The notes under the pieces are model-generated. The model had not been told where the DNA came from. It was given only the letters and a program-made list of their open reading frames with translations, and made no database searches. From Telmatactis stephensoni (Eukaryota > Cnidaria > Anthozoa > Actiniaria > Isophelliidae), in assembly GCA_029948255.1 (NCBI GenBank), contig JALIZF010001883.1, positions 1,054,001 through 1,118,000 on the forward strand: a stretch of 64,000 bases of DNA, in the 5' to 3' direction. Positions 32,125-44,739 of this stretch are shown here, in pieces. The position numbers were made by a program, and so were the translations under genes. The first letter of the stretch is position 1; every line of letters starts with the position of its first letter.

Positions 32125-32744
32125 TTAAAGTCCCTGTATGACATATAATATTTGCATTTTGAAATTTAAGAGGATATTTTTTTCAATGACGAGCAATAAT
32201 GGCGAAAAGCGCCAAAAACTAGACCTTCGTGCAAGTTTTAATCCAAATTTTCGTTCTGGATTAACACTCAAATCCTATTTCTACCGGTTAAAAACTGATG
32301 TACCAAGATAAAATACCTGTATAAAACAAATTTTTGAATTGTACAAAGACTTTTTCTTGAATTTGTGTTGGGATTAAGCTTTTTCAAGCTGAATATAAAG
32401 AAAACATACAGAAAATGAGCAAATGGAGGCCTAAACCTCATTTTCGATCCAAATTTTCGTTTTGGATTAACACTTTGATTCAACTTTCATCGGCCAAAAC
32501 TACTTACAAACAACTTAAACTTTATGACAGAAATGATTTTAATTCTGTACAACAGCTATTCTTCAACTCAGGAGTTTTTGTCGTTCACTGCTCGAACTTG
32601 AAAAAAATCCCCTCTTAATACATTTATATCTCAGAAAATATGGAGTGTTAAAAAATAAGATAAAAAGATCTTTACTATACTCTCTAACAAGAACTGAGTT
32701 TTAAAATAAAAAAGTGGTCATAGCATATGTCATAGGGACTTTAA
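32125..32744. mobile_element. TTAA-ended MITE, 620 bp
   Basis: Ends TTAAAGTCCCTGTATGACAT and ATATGTCATAGGGACTTTAA pair as ~20-bp inverted repeats. Inside, a ~35-bp segment (ATCCAAATTTTCGTTYTGGA) is directly repeated at 32240 and 32448. TTAA at both ends fits piggyBac- or Kolobok-like mobilisation. Confidence 0.6.
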
Positions 32745-33750
32745 GCAAAAAATCGTACAAGAGGCCTCAAGCCCACGCGAGTAGACCGAACAGGAGTATG
32801 GGTAGTTACAAAACTTTACTCTTTTCAGCCTTGGTCTTGATTTTTAACATAACAAATGAACTCCCTTGGAGCAAACTAGATTTGAATTGTCGTGTAGATA
32901 ATTGTGTGGTTATATAACTTTACTAATTTCTACCCATGCTTCCTTTCAGGTCAGTCGTGTAGACTTGTGGCCTTTTGCGCGACAGTGTTTATTGAAATAG
33001 GTGTTTATATATATTTATCGACTTGCTTTCTCGATTAATTGGGTCTTAGAGTCTGTAAAACAAAATCCCTAGCATGTACTGATACTAATTCGATCAGGTC
33101 AGAATATACATCTCCCCTCGTTTCAGTTGTTTTTCCGTCTGCTTTTCATCCTCGGATTATAATCCACGAAGTAGTGATCGGACAGTTGCGAAGCAGCAAA
33201 AAAGAGAAAAAAACAGTGAAAATATCGAATAACACTTTTTACTACTTGATAGTGAATCTAATTTTGAGTAAATTAGCTAATATTAACGTGACCGCAGTCG
33301 ATAACGAAGTCTAAATGGAAATAATTTAACATAGGCGAAGTGGTTCTTGCGACTAGTGAGTAATTCATTAGCGTTACGCGACACTTTTCTATGCATTTCA
33401 TATTTTCAGTGATTTTGTAGTTTATTAATAATTTTGGCAAGGGACTTTTGTGACGTAGATTTTTCATGGCAATTTTTTTATGGCTAGCTAGTTGTTCAGG
33501 ACCTCGCAGGGGCAGGACCAACCGCACACAAATGTGCTAGGTAAGGTTATCCTAGATTGTGCATTTCATCTCAGTTCTAGATTTGTAGATTCGCGAATTG
33601 TCCCAATCCTTTACCAAATGGTTTTGCATGTAGGTTGAATGTGTTAATGTGTGAATGAATCTTAGTATATATTCTAGTTTTTACAGTATAGGTTGCGATT
33701 GAAATTCGAGCAAGAGTGACGTTTAGTAAGTAGAGTCCATAGTACAAATG

Positions 33751-33907
33751 CAAGGGCGGATCCAGGGGGGGTTCCATGGGTTCCACGGAATCCCCCTTGA
33801 CGGTTTTAAGCCATTTTTTGTCAAACATCGACCAAAGAATAGAGTGTTATACACAGCTGGCTTTAAAAAATGGAACCCCCCTTGGAAAAATCCTGGATGC
33901 GCTACTG
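33751..33907. mobile_element. hAT-like MITE
   Basis: Ends CAAGGGCGGATCCAGG and CCTGGATGCGCTACTG match the terminal pattern of non-autonomous hAT elements. Length is 157 bp, with an inverted GGGGGGTTCCAT/ATGGAACCCCCC just inside. Confidence 0.6.
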
Positions 33908-34328
33908 AAATGAGACTCCATGGTCAAGGTTGTGCAGGAAAGTTTTATTGGCTGGCCCAGATCTGGAGATCACAACTTGATTGGCTATGCTTGCCAGTGC
34001 AATATGAGTCTTGTTTTGGTTATGGCTCTACCTGATGCTAGAAATATCTGTGCAATAAGCTTTGTAAGTTAGTTGTCATTAATGCTAGAGAAGTGATAAA
34101 TTAAACACAGAAAAGAAGTTAAATTCAAAGTTACCAAGCTCAAAGGTAGGGTTTAATGTTGTTGTCAAAGTGAACCCGGACTAGTTCCCTAACACATGTC
34201 ATCGCAAGCTTTATTGTTAATGTGATCAACCAGTTAGATTGCTTGCATTGATTGGTCAGTTGAAAATATCCACTACTCAAAATCACCAGTTAGTTCGGAT
34301 GAATCCTATTGGTGCGGCTTGATGGCTC

Positions 34329-34501
34329 AAGCCTGGTTTTCACTAGCGACGCAAGCACAAGCGCAAGCAACATATGCAGACTCAGTACTGCATTTATCAC
34401 CGAGGTGTGAGAAAAGACAAGCACCGCTAATGAGCAGTACACTACTGAGTCTGCGTATGCTGCTTATGCTTGTGCTTGCGTCGCTAGTGAGAACCAGACT
34501 T
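34329..34501. mobile_element. Palindromic MITE, GCAAGCA-repeat subtermini
   Basis: Outer inverted repeats (AAGCCTGGTTTTCACTAGCG and complement) continue into subterminal short repeats of CGCAAGCACAAG, so the arms are ~65 bp. It abuts a second element with a related end. Confidence 0.75.
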
Positions 34502-34757
34502 TTAGGCTGGTTCACACTAGCGTCGGATTCGGAATCGGAAGCAGAAAACAAAGGAAAAGACAAAAGAGTTAAGTCAAGCGTGTGACATAATACATCGACA
34601 TAAGCATTGCAAGAAGCATAAGACCAAGCATAAGCATAATCAAAGACAAAGGAAGGAACAAAGAAAAACACCTTTCTTTTGTATTCTAATCCCTAAATTC
34701 TTTGTTGTTTTCTTACGATTCCGATTCTGATTCCGACGCTAGTGTGAACCAGCCTTA
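34502..34757. mobile_element. Palindromic MITE, TCGGAA-repeat subtermini
   Basis: Outer ends TTAGGCTGGTTCACACTAGC are related to those of its neighbour, but the subterminal repeat is ATTCGGAATCGGAAGC. A half copy of the same end lies at 62253-62281. Confidence 0.75.
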
Positions 34758-35305
34758 AGACTGCAAAGGATTATGGAAGTTACTCTTTTAATTAATCTAT
34801 TCACTATTGTCTTTCCTTGTGTGATGTTTCCTTGGTGAGCATTTTAAGCATCCAGCAACCATTATGAGCAATTAAGCCTTTCGTATTCATGTTTTGTGCA
34901 ACCAAAACATGCTATGATTACATTAATTACTAAAAAACTACCAAGATCCTCTGCAGTCTTGGAGTGTACACTGTGGACTTAATGCGACCTTTTTTTGAAA
35001 TAGGTTTATACTAGCACAAGTGACTTATTTATGATCATGCGATGTCATCGCGGCATGAATGAAGCAGGTCTATTTGTGCTACTTACGAGAGTAAGTGTTT
35101 TTTAAGCTTTCTTGCTTTTCTAGCTAGTGGACTACGACAAGCAATTTATAAACAAAACATGACTCAACTACTTGGTCAATTATTTTTTATTGGGCATATA
35201 TATTTTTTATTATGAAAGGTTATGACGTCTTATGTCACCGAGCATATCACTGACACGATAAATTCATTCTAAAAAGGGCAAAAGGCAAAATTGAAAGCAA
35301 AACTT

Positions 35306-38300
35306 TTAGTGCTTTTCACAAATAAATGGAAAAGCTGCTGAGCAGTCTTTGAATGACCAAAGTACTCCATTTTTCTTTACCAGGAGGCCACATTGTAATG
35401 AAGGTGAATTGAAGTGTACTTGAGGCATGTAATCCAAGGGCTGGTTGTCAGACCACTGCAAGACTCCATCTTGGTTGACATCATTCAAGCCGCTCCACAC
35501 TCCAAAGTGTTGCTTATCTGAAAATGAATTACTTATACTGTCATAACATGCCGCATTGAATGGAACGAAAAGCTCATTTCATCTTTCAACCCTTAAATCA
35601 TTCATTTACCGATTATAAATTAATTAACGGACATTGTATCTATCTTATGCGTAGCAATTTTTCATCAAACTTTCATGTCTCCGAGGTCAGCTACAGTAAC
35701 CATTTTTCAATTCATTTTAATGGTATATGACGTTGTACAAGCTGCTCAAGCTTGAAAAGTACGCTCACTAAAAAACACAGGCGAGCTACCTTAATTAAGA
35801 CCGATTACGTATAGCTCGTCTTTTTCGAAAGAAGCAGGACTGATTCGTAGACATACCTATTAACTGTTGGATCTCTTGTGGCTTGTAGGTATACGAGAAG
35901 ACAGCTAACTGCCTCATCCAGCCTTTGAATCGCCTTCCACCGTCATTTGCTCCAAGTTCAAAAGTGACGTACCCAGTGTTGCGTAAATCCACATCGCTTG
36001 CACTTGAAGTTTCAGATATCTTTAGGGTGGAGTTGACATATAACTTGCCTTCTTTTGTTGACCGGTCCCATGTAACTGTTATATGGTTCCAGGTGTCGCT
36101 AGAAAATTCACTGTTAGAACAATAATGGTATTTTTCAGGCGGCGTTGAACACGGAAGTGCAAAGCATCATGGGTATAATTAGTGTTTTGATTCATTTTGC
36201 TCCAGCCGTCGGTTAATGAGTTGGCTTCGGTGGGTTATTTTGCTTTTCCTATATGTGACAGAATCGCGATCATTCAATAAGCCTGTTCTCTTAGCGACAG
36301 TAGGGAGTAGGCGCTTATCATTGGCTTCATTAATGGGTAGTCTTGTGTCCTGTGATATCACGACCAAACACAACTTGTTAGCATTACTAGTTTTCTTTCT
36401 TTGATAATTTCATTTTAATCGTAGAGTTAGCAAAGTTAGTAAAAATCAAGGATGTCTGAGTAATTACAACAGATAATTACTTAGGCAGGCAGCGTTCTTT
36501 TGCCCAAATCACTGAACACGGGAGTGAACATGTTTAAAAGTAATTATTTAACTACACAAGACGAAATCTTAAGGTAATACGCTCGCGCATTCGTGCGCAT
36601 AACGTTTGCGCATGTTTTGCAAGCGCGCTGATATCGAATTTGATTGGGCTTCCTGTGTTCTAAAATATTTCAATATGGCGGACGTCACGTAGCAGTATTC
36701 AAAGCCTTGTAACTCAAAATCTAGCACCGCGACCTATCCTAATTTTTACTTTTTCGGCGTATTTTTATCAAAACTAAAACATATCAGAAAAGGAGAAAAA
36801 TTCGTCGATAGGTTTTTGAGAAAATCGCAAAAATTCGTCAAAATGAACGTCCGATTTGCGCGTAAGCACAACTGATTTTCATCTTTCACATGCGAATACT
36901 TAGCTTTACCTACAAATAAGTGAAGTCATATAACTTTTCATGATACATTTTTCACTTGAGCATGTCTGAAAGCCTTTAGTTTGCATATTTACAAACACTT
37001 ACAGGTGCTAGAGGTCAAACTCTGAAATCTGTTGTTTTTGTTCGAAATGACATGATTTCACTCTTTTCGAGCTCTCCTAGCACCAAAACTAGCACCGTGG
37101 CCCCCATTTTCTTTATTGATTTCATGTTCCCATCTCAAAAATAATCTATATGATGATTTATAGAAAAATTCGTCGATAAAAACTCGCGCGAGCCCATTAC
37201 CTTAAATCAGTTGTTCACCTTGTGTCTACCCCACAACTAAACGAAGTATTTTTCGATTAAAATATCTTAGCAAGGTAGTTTAACATTTATCGACCCAAGA
37301 TGGCTGATTAGCGTTATCGACAAACATGAAAATCTGGATAGGGAGGGGAGGGAATGGAGGGGAGGCGGAAGGGAAGGGGAAGTGGAGGTGAAAAGGGGAC
37401 GACAAGCTTGTAGTTATTCTATTCAATACCCTGCGACCTTCCAATGGACGTTCCTTACTAAGTTTATCTTTCATTGACTAGTTGATTGAGGGCAAAGCTG
37501 AACAGTGTTTTGCTGTTATCGTGTTGGTTGCTACATTTCCAGCATGTTTGTTGTGAGTTTAAAAAAGTCCAATGTCTCGGACAAACCCGTCAGAAACAGC
37601 CCTCCTCCCTCAGCAAAAATCAACATGTGAGTTGAGCTATGTATGCAAAATATTTAATGTAGAGGTAGTGTGTGTGCGTGCCAGCAGAAGAATAAGATCT
37701 GCTGTAGAAGATTATTTATTATTTATTTATTTTATTATTCATTACAGCTCTATCAAAGCTCTAAATAAACGGCGTGGATAACCTGCCTACCTTTGTGGAA
37801 TAATGAGTTCAGACACTGTATCGCCATTGGTATTACGTGTCTTATATCGCAATCTGCGCCGGAAAAAATACATGTTGAAGTTCCTCTTTTTACCTCGGTA
37901 ATCATTTATAATACTGTTAAATCCAAATCCCCCATCACTTTTGATCCAAACAGCAATGGTAAAGTCTGTAGTACGAATATCAAAGCTTGGTATAGTTACG
38001 TAGTCATCTACACCATCAAAGTACACCGCCTTTGTGCCATCGATGTCCACTATTGATGCACCGTTTTGTAAGCTGAAAGTATAAGCGCATGTGTCACTGT
38101 TGAACAACAAAATCTACAAGTTACAGCTAGTTACTGTAGTACGAATCAAACCTACTAGCTACTAGTCGCTATAGTACAACGGAATTCCTATTGTACTCCT
38201 CTAAGATAAATAACCTGAGCAATATACATCCCCCTTGGCACTAAACGGGACTAGTCCCTCTATTTAATTTGTGTATGTGTTTGGTTCTCTCTCCTGTAAA

Positions 38301-39532
38301 CAGGATAAAAAGCCAAAGGTGACTCAATAGAAATTCAGGAGGCATTCGGCCTTGACAAACTTTTGATCACAACTTTTTAGAATCGCGTTCAATTTCAATA
38401 GCTTTTTAGGCTTTTTTACTCCAATTATCCAGTTACACATTGGCCTTAAGCGATTTTGTTGAAGAAAAATATTTTTGGAATAATTTAAAAAAAAACTGAC
38501 CCCACTGTTTAGAAATGACCCACAGGGAAACACAAGCTACAGGGAATCAAACTACAATGAATCAAACTTCAAGCTGAGTGAGTTTCACAAAAATCGTCGG
38601 AGTAGAAATGCGAGGACCATTGGCCGCCAAAAGTGTACCCTAAAAGTGCTCTGAAATCGTCATGAATCTTTAGGCACCCTTCGCACTCTGAGGATAACAA
38701 CCATGAACTTAACTTCAAATGACAACGAAAAGGTGACTTAATGTCCTCCTAATAAAGGTGTAAAACTGATCGCCCATAGAACAAGCCGTTAAAGATATAA
38801 GCAATGTTTATAATGTTTATAAAACACTGAAAATGATCACAAATCTCGACGCACTTTAATGCTAAAATTGGAAAAATTCTGCAGCGAAGCTGCTGCTTTA
38901 AAGCTAGAAACGATAAATTCAAGGTTCCATTGAACGACGGTATTGAGTTTTGTTGTTGTACACAACATAGATCAGGAGAAATATATTTTACAAAGTACGA
39001 TACGGCTGCACAAACGCTTGAAACCAGATTTCTTGCGCTTTTGTTTTGAATGCAAATGAGCTGCAATTCAAGAATTTACACCTTTGTCAGGGGGGGTTGG
39101 CATTAGTTTGTCTTGGGAGGTGGCCGTGTGTATGAAAGCATCACTGAATCGCTTTAGAAAATTTAAACAAAAAGGATGAATTTACGGCCACCTCATCTCC
39201 CAAGGCACTCCCCTGACAAAGGTGTAAATTCTTGAAATGCATCATAATTCATTTTCTAATGAATTATTAATGAGTTTGATAATTTTGATTAATTAACAAC
39301 AGTCGCTCTGAGTTACCTTAAAGTAGGACCATCTGAACCATTCATTTCATACCACGACAATATGTCAGCTACAAATAAGAGAAAAACTGATGGTGAAGTT
39401 CATAAATAACAACACGATCGGAAACTTTAAGTATATATTATATTTATAATTATAATGGTCACCCTAAGAAAGATAGCACTGAATGGCATGGAATGCAGAA
39501 AAAAGTGCTAATCGTGGTATTAATATTGTTTA

Positions 39533-39605
<73 letters not shown>

Positions 39606-42441
39606 TTTAAGACTTATATACCGCAAATATCTATATATGTATATTATCAAATGCGGTTGAAATGAACTGAAATGAAATGAAGTATAATAACACATTTATT
39701 ATACACTTGTGACGTAAATTTACCAAATAAGGTTTGAGGGCAATACCCTCTAGAAAACCGGTTTGCGTATTCGGCCCTGCATGACGTCAAGGCTTCAAAC
39801 CGGTTTCTTAAGCTTTTTCCCGCGCGCGCGCTGGTTTTCAAAAAGGACTGTTTCGATGATAAAAATACTGTTAAAAACAAAGCAAAAAAGCAATTGTATG
39901 ATAAATCCTTTATTAGATATTTTCTTGTGTATTACGGGCTGACATTTTACTCATCGCTCGTATTTTGCCTCGCCTCAAGGCTCGGCAAAATACTCACGCG
40001 ACTCGTAAAATATCAGCCCGAAATACACAAGAAAATATCTAATAAGTGGTATAAAGTAGCTAAGAATCCAAACTGGCAAGGAGGCGAACCAGTTGGCTAT
40101 ATTACAAGCATGGCCGAGAAACTGAATTTGAACTAATCGAAATCGGAACAAATTCAGTCTCAGCTAGTGGCCAGAGCGGGAATCGAACCTGGGACCGCCA
40201 GATTGCGAGACCAACGCTCTGACCACTCGGCCATGCTGCCTCCTCTAAATCGACCACTCACTTAAGTTTCAAGAGAAAACCGTTCATCTCATTGGCTAAA
40301 ACACGAGAAATTGCTATAGCTTTGCAGGGAAGCATATAAGCACTTCTTACTAACTAATTTCTTTTCTATTGTGTATGTCTCCCCTGATTGGCTAAAAATT
40401 TTAAAGTCAAAAGATAATCTTTTTATAGAAATGAGTTTTAATGAATTTTTCCCCGCGGTAAACACGTTCTCCGTATATTGATAAATTCTAACCTAATCGA
40501 GAAAAGGTAGACAGTTCCCTTGAAACTTAAGTGAGTGGTCGATATATTGTCAATGGTCATGACTTTGGAAAAGTTTTTCCCCCAGGCAAGATAGTTTGAG
40601 ATAGCCGTCGGCGAGTTCATGATGACATTATTTGATATTGTTTCAAAGAATAGTACAGCAGAATATGGAGTGATTATAGTCTGACGGATGGCAAACGTGA
40701 ATGCTGAAACGCCAGTCCTCGGTGTTACGGACTATACAATGGATATTTTGCAATGCTCATTTAATTATTTACTCTCGTGACTTCTCAGTTCAGCGCCGAA
40801 TTACTTCTTTGTACTGACGTTGGGCCATAATAAAGCTTGGAGTCCCATAACATTGGTATGTCGTGCAAACGATATTTCATGTTATATTTTACTTACGGAG
40901 TGGAAACATTACAACTTTTTTCATGAATTGCTCCTTAGCCTTTGAACCAATGGAAACCAGGTCACCACCAAGTGACTGACATGGACAATGTGTTCGTGCG
41001 TTGTTCCATGTCTTCCTCTCAACAATGAGTGTGAACAGTGAATTGTTGAATTTGTACCACTTAACCGGTAAAGCTAGAGAATAGCAAAGTAATCGACATG
41101 TTAGAAAGGATTGAACCTCTAGCTTTGATTCCAAAAGCTAAAACTAATCCTAGCTCTCATTGGCCACACTACAATTATCATGAGGCCAATGGAAAGCGTT
41201 GCGGTGCCTGGACTAGTACTTAACATGGCCACTTTCAATTTCCGCGCGCTTCTATAACTCAATATTGCAGTGGTCTCGGGGTTTTTTTACATTACAAGGC
41301 TGTCAAATTTTTAATTTCTTTTATTTAAGGATTTTGAGCACATTCAAACTTACTGTAACTCACCATCTTTTTCTGCATTGCCGTCACAGTGCCGAAAATT
41401 CTGTAGAAGAATAATACATATATGTTATTGACCGAGTGTGAGGTCTGGATAGAAGGATATTAATTTGGTCGAGTTCTTTTTTGCGTTCGGGTACGGACCG
41501 AGGCAATAGGCGAGGTCCGAGCACACGCAAAAAAAAAACGAGACCAAATATCCTTCTGTCTGGACCGAACGAGCTCGGTCAATAACTTATTTATTATATG
41601 GCTGACCAGCCAATTTAAAAAAAAAGTTCGTTGGTAAACTCGATAAAGAAAAAATCGCCGGTTTTTTCGACTGGCTCCGTTCAGGTGACTTCCGGTTTCA
41701 CTAGCAAGGAACAAAAATTGTCAAATATAGAGATATCATCACTTTGTAAGAAATAAGGAGCCATTCCAAAGAAAAACAGCCAAAAAGCTAAATTAAAATA
41801 ACTTTTTCCCAACCAAACAAATCAAAACAATTAGCAAAAAATTCCCGCGCTTTCTGTTACGGCGGCGGACGCGCGCGTCTGCACACCAGAATGGCGGGAA
41901 TTCTGTGTCCGGAATCTCGAAAGCCGGTCCAGAGTGCCGGTCCGGACTGGAGGACCAATCAGATTTTTCCATTTTTCTTCTGACCGGCCTGCCATATAAT
42001 ATAGTTTTATATTATCTGAATGATATTTTAAAGAAGATAAAAGTCATATATGTTAAAAGTGCTCGTGCTTCGATGATTCGCAGCACTAACCGGTGGTTCA
42101 GCATATTCATAGCCTTCTTTACGTATGTACGACCCACTGCTTTGTTTCTTGTTGGAGCGATTTAATTCACACGAAAACGTGCCATTGTGAAAGTCAATGT
42201 AATTGAATGAAAGACAACACAATGTTTCTTGACAAGCTGACATACAGTCTGCAATGAATACATTCAGAGTCTTGATGACGTGCCCAATCAAGACGTATCC
42301 ATGGTCACGGTGGAATACTGAGATCGATGTCAAAGTGTTGTCTAAGTTGATAAAATTGGTGCAGACAACACCCGTAGTCACGATGACTAGAATGAGGAAC
42401 GTCTTGAACCACATACTATGTGATATATTTGTGAAATTCAC
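35306..42441 (-). CDS. Secreted PAN/Apple, C-type lectin and LamG protein, seven exons
   Basis: Exons: 42091-42441, 41364-41400, 40897-41073, 39317-39368, 37791-38072, 35857-36098, 35306-35517. All junctions keep frame (450 residues if all are used). Exon 1 gives a signal peptide (WFKTFLILVIVTTGVVC) and a PAN/Apple domain (CMSACQETLCCLSFN... CELN). Exon 3 is the first half of a C-type lectin domain (SLGGDLVSIGSKAKEQF) and exon 7 its second half (VWSGLNDVNQDG... WSFKDC... FICEKH). Exons 4-6 form one LamG/concanavalin-like domain (VYFDGVDDYVTIP... WNHITVTWDR... GWMRQLAVFSY). So the LamG exons interrupt the lectin domain. Exon 3, exons 4-6 and exon 7 are bounded by phase-1 introns, so skipping either block stays in frame (258 or 391 residues). 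The EPN and WND sugar-site motifs are absent. Expected to be an extracellular adhesion or recognition protein. Confidence 0.78.
36569..37205. mobile_element. TTAAGGTAAT element, copy 1 (in PAN-lectin gene)
   Basis: Ends TTAAGGTAATACGCTCGCGC and CTCGCGCGAGCCCATTACCTTAA form terminal inverted repeats bounded by TTAA. It shares nearly its entire length with 51180-51925. Non-coding, 637 bp, in the intron between LamG exons 5 and 6. Confidence 0.85.
37590..37700 (+). mobile_element. SINE fragment
   Basis: CCTCCCTCAGCAAAAATCAAC through TTTAATGTAGAGGTAGTGTG matches the middle of the 31135-31430 SINE; the tRNA-like head is missing. A purine-rich tract (GGGAGGGGAGGGAATGGAGG) precedes it at 37339-37402. 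Confidence 0.6.
39069..39234. mobile_element. MITE with 26-bp inverted repeats
   Basis: Ends CAAGAATTTACACCTTTGTC and complement, followed by AGGGG. 166 bp, non-coding, ~80 bp from LamG exon 4. Confidence 0.8.
39532..39604. repeat. (AAT)n microsatellite
   Basis: About 24 uninterrupted trinucleotides in the intron upstream of LamG exon 4. Confidence 0.95.
39910..40045. mobile_element. Foldback MITE
   Basis: Almost its whole length is a hairpin: TTATTAGATATTTTCTTGTG pairs with its complement at the right end, with GGGCTGA/TCAGCCC and ATTTTGCC/GGCAAAAT further in. The tip is CTCGCCTCAAGG. Confidence 0.85.
40046..40245 (-). mobile_element. tRNA-derived SINE (not a tRNA gene)
   Basis: The minus strand has a tRNA-like head with A-box TGGCCGAGTGG and B-box GGTTCGATTCC. 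A second TTCAAATTC block follows, then the tail GCCAACTGGTTCGCCTCC, a pattern I recognise from coral SINEs. The acceptor stem does not pair properly, so it is not scored as a tRNA gene. It directly abuts the foldback MITE on one side. Confidence 0.65.
40250..40542. mobile_element. MITE with 24-bp inverted repeats
   Basis: TCGACCACTCACTTAAGTTT at the left pairs with the right end (CTTAAGTGAGTGGTCGA). 293 bp, non-coding, starting 4 bp after the SINE. Confidence 0.8.
41425..42002. mobile_element. Composite foldback element
   Basis: 41425-41585 is a long hairpin (TTATTGACCGAG... and complement, arms ~75 bp). 41590-42002 has imperfect ends TATTATATGGCTGACC and its counterpart, with a GC-rich middle shared with ~18850. 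They appear to be two elements side by side, ~90 bp from exon 1 of the PAN-lectin gene. Confidence 0.6.
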
Positions 42442-43249
42442 ATGGGAGGATTTACTGGTAATCTACAAGAAAGAACTCAAGTATTTAAAATGACCTATGT
42501 ATAGTAGAGTGGAAGCGCGGAATCGAACTCAACTGAGCACATAATCAATTTTCAGCGCATTTATCACTGTAGATATTAATGTTTGAGTAAGATTAAGGGT
42601 TGATCACTATCAAGGGGGAACATATGCGGTGTGTTGAAACTGTTTGAATCTTGAATAATAAACAACTCAACTTGAATATTGATGAAATTCATCTGATTAA
42701 ATTAATAATTAGTAATTCCCATTCGATCTAAAGTAATTCCCATTCGATCTAAGAATGATGGCAGAAACATGTTTTGCTTAAGACAGACTTCCATCCAAAG
42801 TTAATCATTAGCCATTGGTAACAGATAATTTGCTACAGTTGGTTGCCGAAAAATACTGATCTGTGAAATTTGCCCTGGCAAAAGCGATAAGTAAGGAGAA
42901 AACTCTCAAGAGGAGAGTCAGAAAATCTACTTATCCTGCAATAATAGAAAAGTTTCTTATATTAGAAACAGACAAAATATCAATAAACAGATTCGTTTTG
43001 CAAGAAAGAAATACCTTGCTGACAAAAGTTTCTAAGCCTTAGTTTCCTTCAAAAACAAAAAGAAAGTCACTACGATCGAACCAGAGCTTTTGCTATGTGT
43101 TTTCAGTCCCTCTATAAAGATCTAGTGGCTCTAACAATAGTATGGACGAGTTTGCCCGTCCAGACCCGTAAACTTAGGCTCTCGATCTGATCCAGGTCTC
43201 TCCTTCAATCTGTCGAACTTAATTATAAAAAGTTGGTCGGACCGAATGG

Positions 43250-44230
43250 CCTACCTAACATCATCTTAAAGTAGTGCGCAACTTTGGGTTAAGCCATGGC
43301 TCGTGTCTCAGTATAAGCTGAAGTACGCTAATATAACCTCGGTTCTCAAAAATGCAAGCATGATGATGTGTGTAACTACAGTCAGTCTCACTGTTCCTGT
43401 CATATCCAAAATCCAGCAGCTAATCACTTCAAAAAAACAACTTTACAACCTTCCGAACGGCTTTCAAAGAGGTAAATCGTGTGCCCAAGTTTTTGGGTCT
43501 ATCAAGACATTGTTAAACATATATTGATGTTGGAGTATAAACTGAGCTCATATTATTAGACTTTGCTAATGCAATCGACTCGGTCTGTCACAATGAAACT
43601 GCTGCAAACGCTAAAATGGTTTGGTATTAAGTTACCTTGGTTGTCGTATGCAACGAAAGCTTGCAATAGTTCCTACTCCAAATGGATATCCTCTGAAATC
43701 CGGTGTGCTGCAAAGGTCCTTGTTTGGGCCAACTACTGGGTAAACTATCTCTAGTTTACATCAATGACCTGCCGAATGTTAAGCTAGCGATGTTTGCCGA
43801 AGAGTCGAATTGTTTTAAAAGCCTTAAAAAACGGCTGTAGCAATTTTTTGGGCATCCAAGATGATCCTAATGCTCTTTCAAACTGGTCCACAGCAAATGA
43901 GATCTTCCATCTCTCCAAATGTCTAAATCTAAGAATTTCAAGGAAAAGAAACATCTCTGATAGATGGTATCATCTTATTGGAACGCTACTCTAAATAGAC
44001 TAATCTGCAATAGATCTTAGAGTTGTTCTCTGATGACCTAAAATGATCTGATCACATCTCGGGTGTTGCTGCCGAGGCAAATCGAGTGTTGAAATTCACA
44101 AAAAGGAACTGCACTGAATACCTCGACAAAGATTCCCTTAAGCTGCTCTACGTTTCCTTAGCGCGCTCACACCTGTGCTACTACACAAATTCGAGCTCCT
44201 CCATCCCCCACCCTGAGTTTTTTGAGTATT
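43250..44230 (+). pseudogene. Decayed LINE reverse transcriptase
   Basis: Scattered plus-strand pieces in several frames recall LINE polymerase: LPNGFQRGKSCAQ, LDFANAIDSVCHNE, a region before SNWSTANEIFHLSKC, then HISGVAAEANRVLKFTKRNC and LKLLYVSLARSHLCYY. Many stops and frameshifts show it is old. Confidence 0.6.
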
Positions 44231-44349
44231 GGATTGGGTAATTTACCTAGTAGGGGAATTATGTCCTATTGTAATTCTCCTGCCCTTGGGCAAATCACTA
44301 TATAAATAAGATAAAGAAATCTATATACGCAGAGGGAGTCCACAGGAGG

Positions 44350-44660
44350 CCGGATTTTTAATTGTTTACAAAGCTCGAGCTTCACTTATGCAATTCGAAC
44401 TCGAGAACAGATCTTACAGGAACCCAGCTTAGCAACCATTCTTTGCGTTAAGTCAAACAGCTGCCCAACAGCTTGTTCAGTATAAGTTCTTCAAAAATTG
44501 GAACATGATAAACACTTAATCCATTTCACTAACGTTTCAATAAGGTCGATTGAGAAGTCTACTAATTATCAAAAAAAGAAGAAGACAAAAGATTCCTGTT
44601 GAAGGCGCTTAATGTCTTGAGTTTCGAGCTAAATTTTTAACATTTGCAAGCAGAGTTGGT
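44350..44660. repeat. Diverged direct repeat, unit 1
   Basis: Shares the order of several blocks with 45190-45530: CAAGCTTCACTTATGCA-type, TTCGAGAAC, GATCTTACRGGAA, CTTGTT... TAAGTT, ACACTYAATCCATTTCA, CATGTCT... GAGTT. The units lie either side of a LINE fragment. Confidence 0.55.
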
Positions 44661-44739
44661 TATTAAAGATGAAATGGCAAACTTCTGAATAATGAACAAC
44701 AGCTTAACCTCAGTCAGTACAGCAGACCGTTATAAACTT

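Noticed and set aside
33039..33314. 91-residue plus frame
   Set aside because: No domain or supporting signals; length is within chance expectation for this composition.
34319..34671. Overlapping 88- and 114-residue frames
   Set aside because: They run through two palindromic MITEs.
40160..40245. tRNA gene on the minus strand
   Set aside because: Has A and B boxes but a poorly pairing acceptor stem and a SINE body and tail directly attached.
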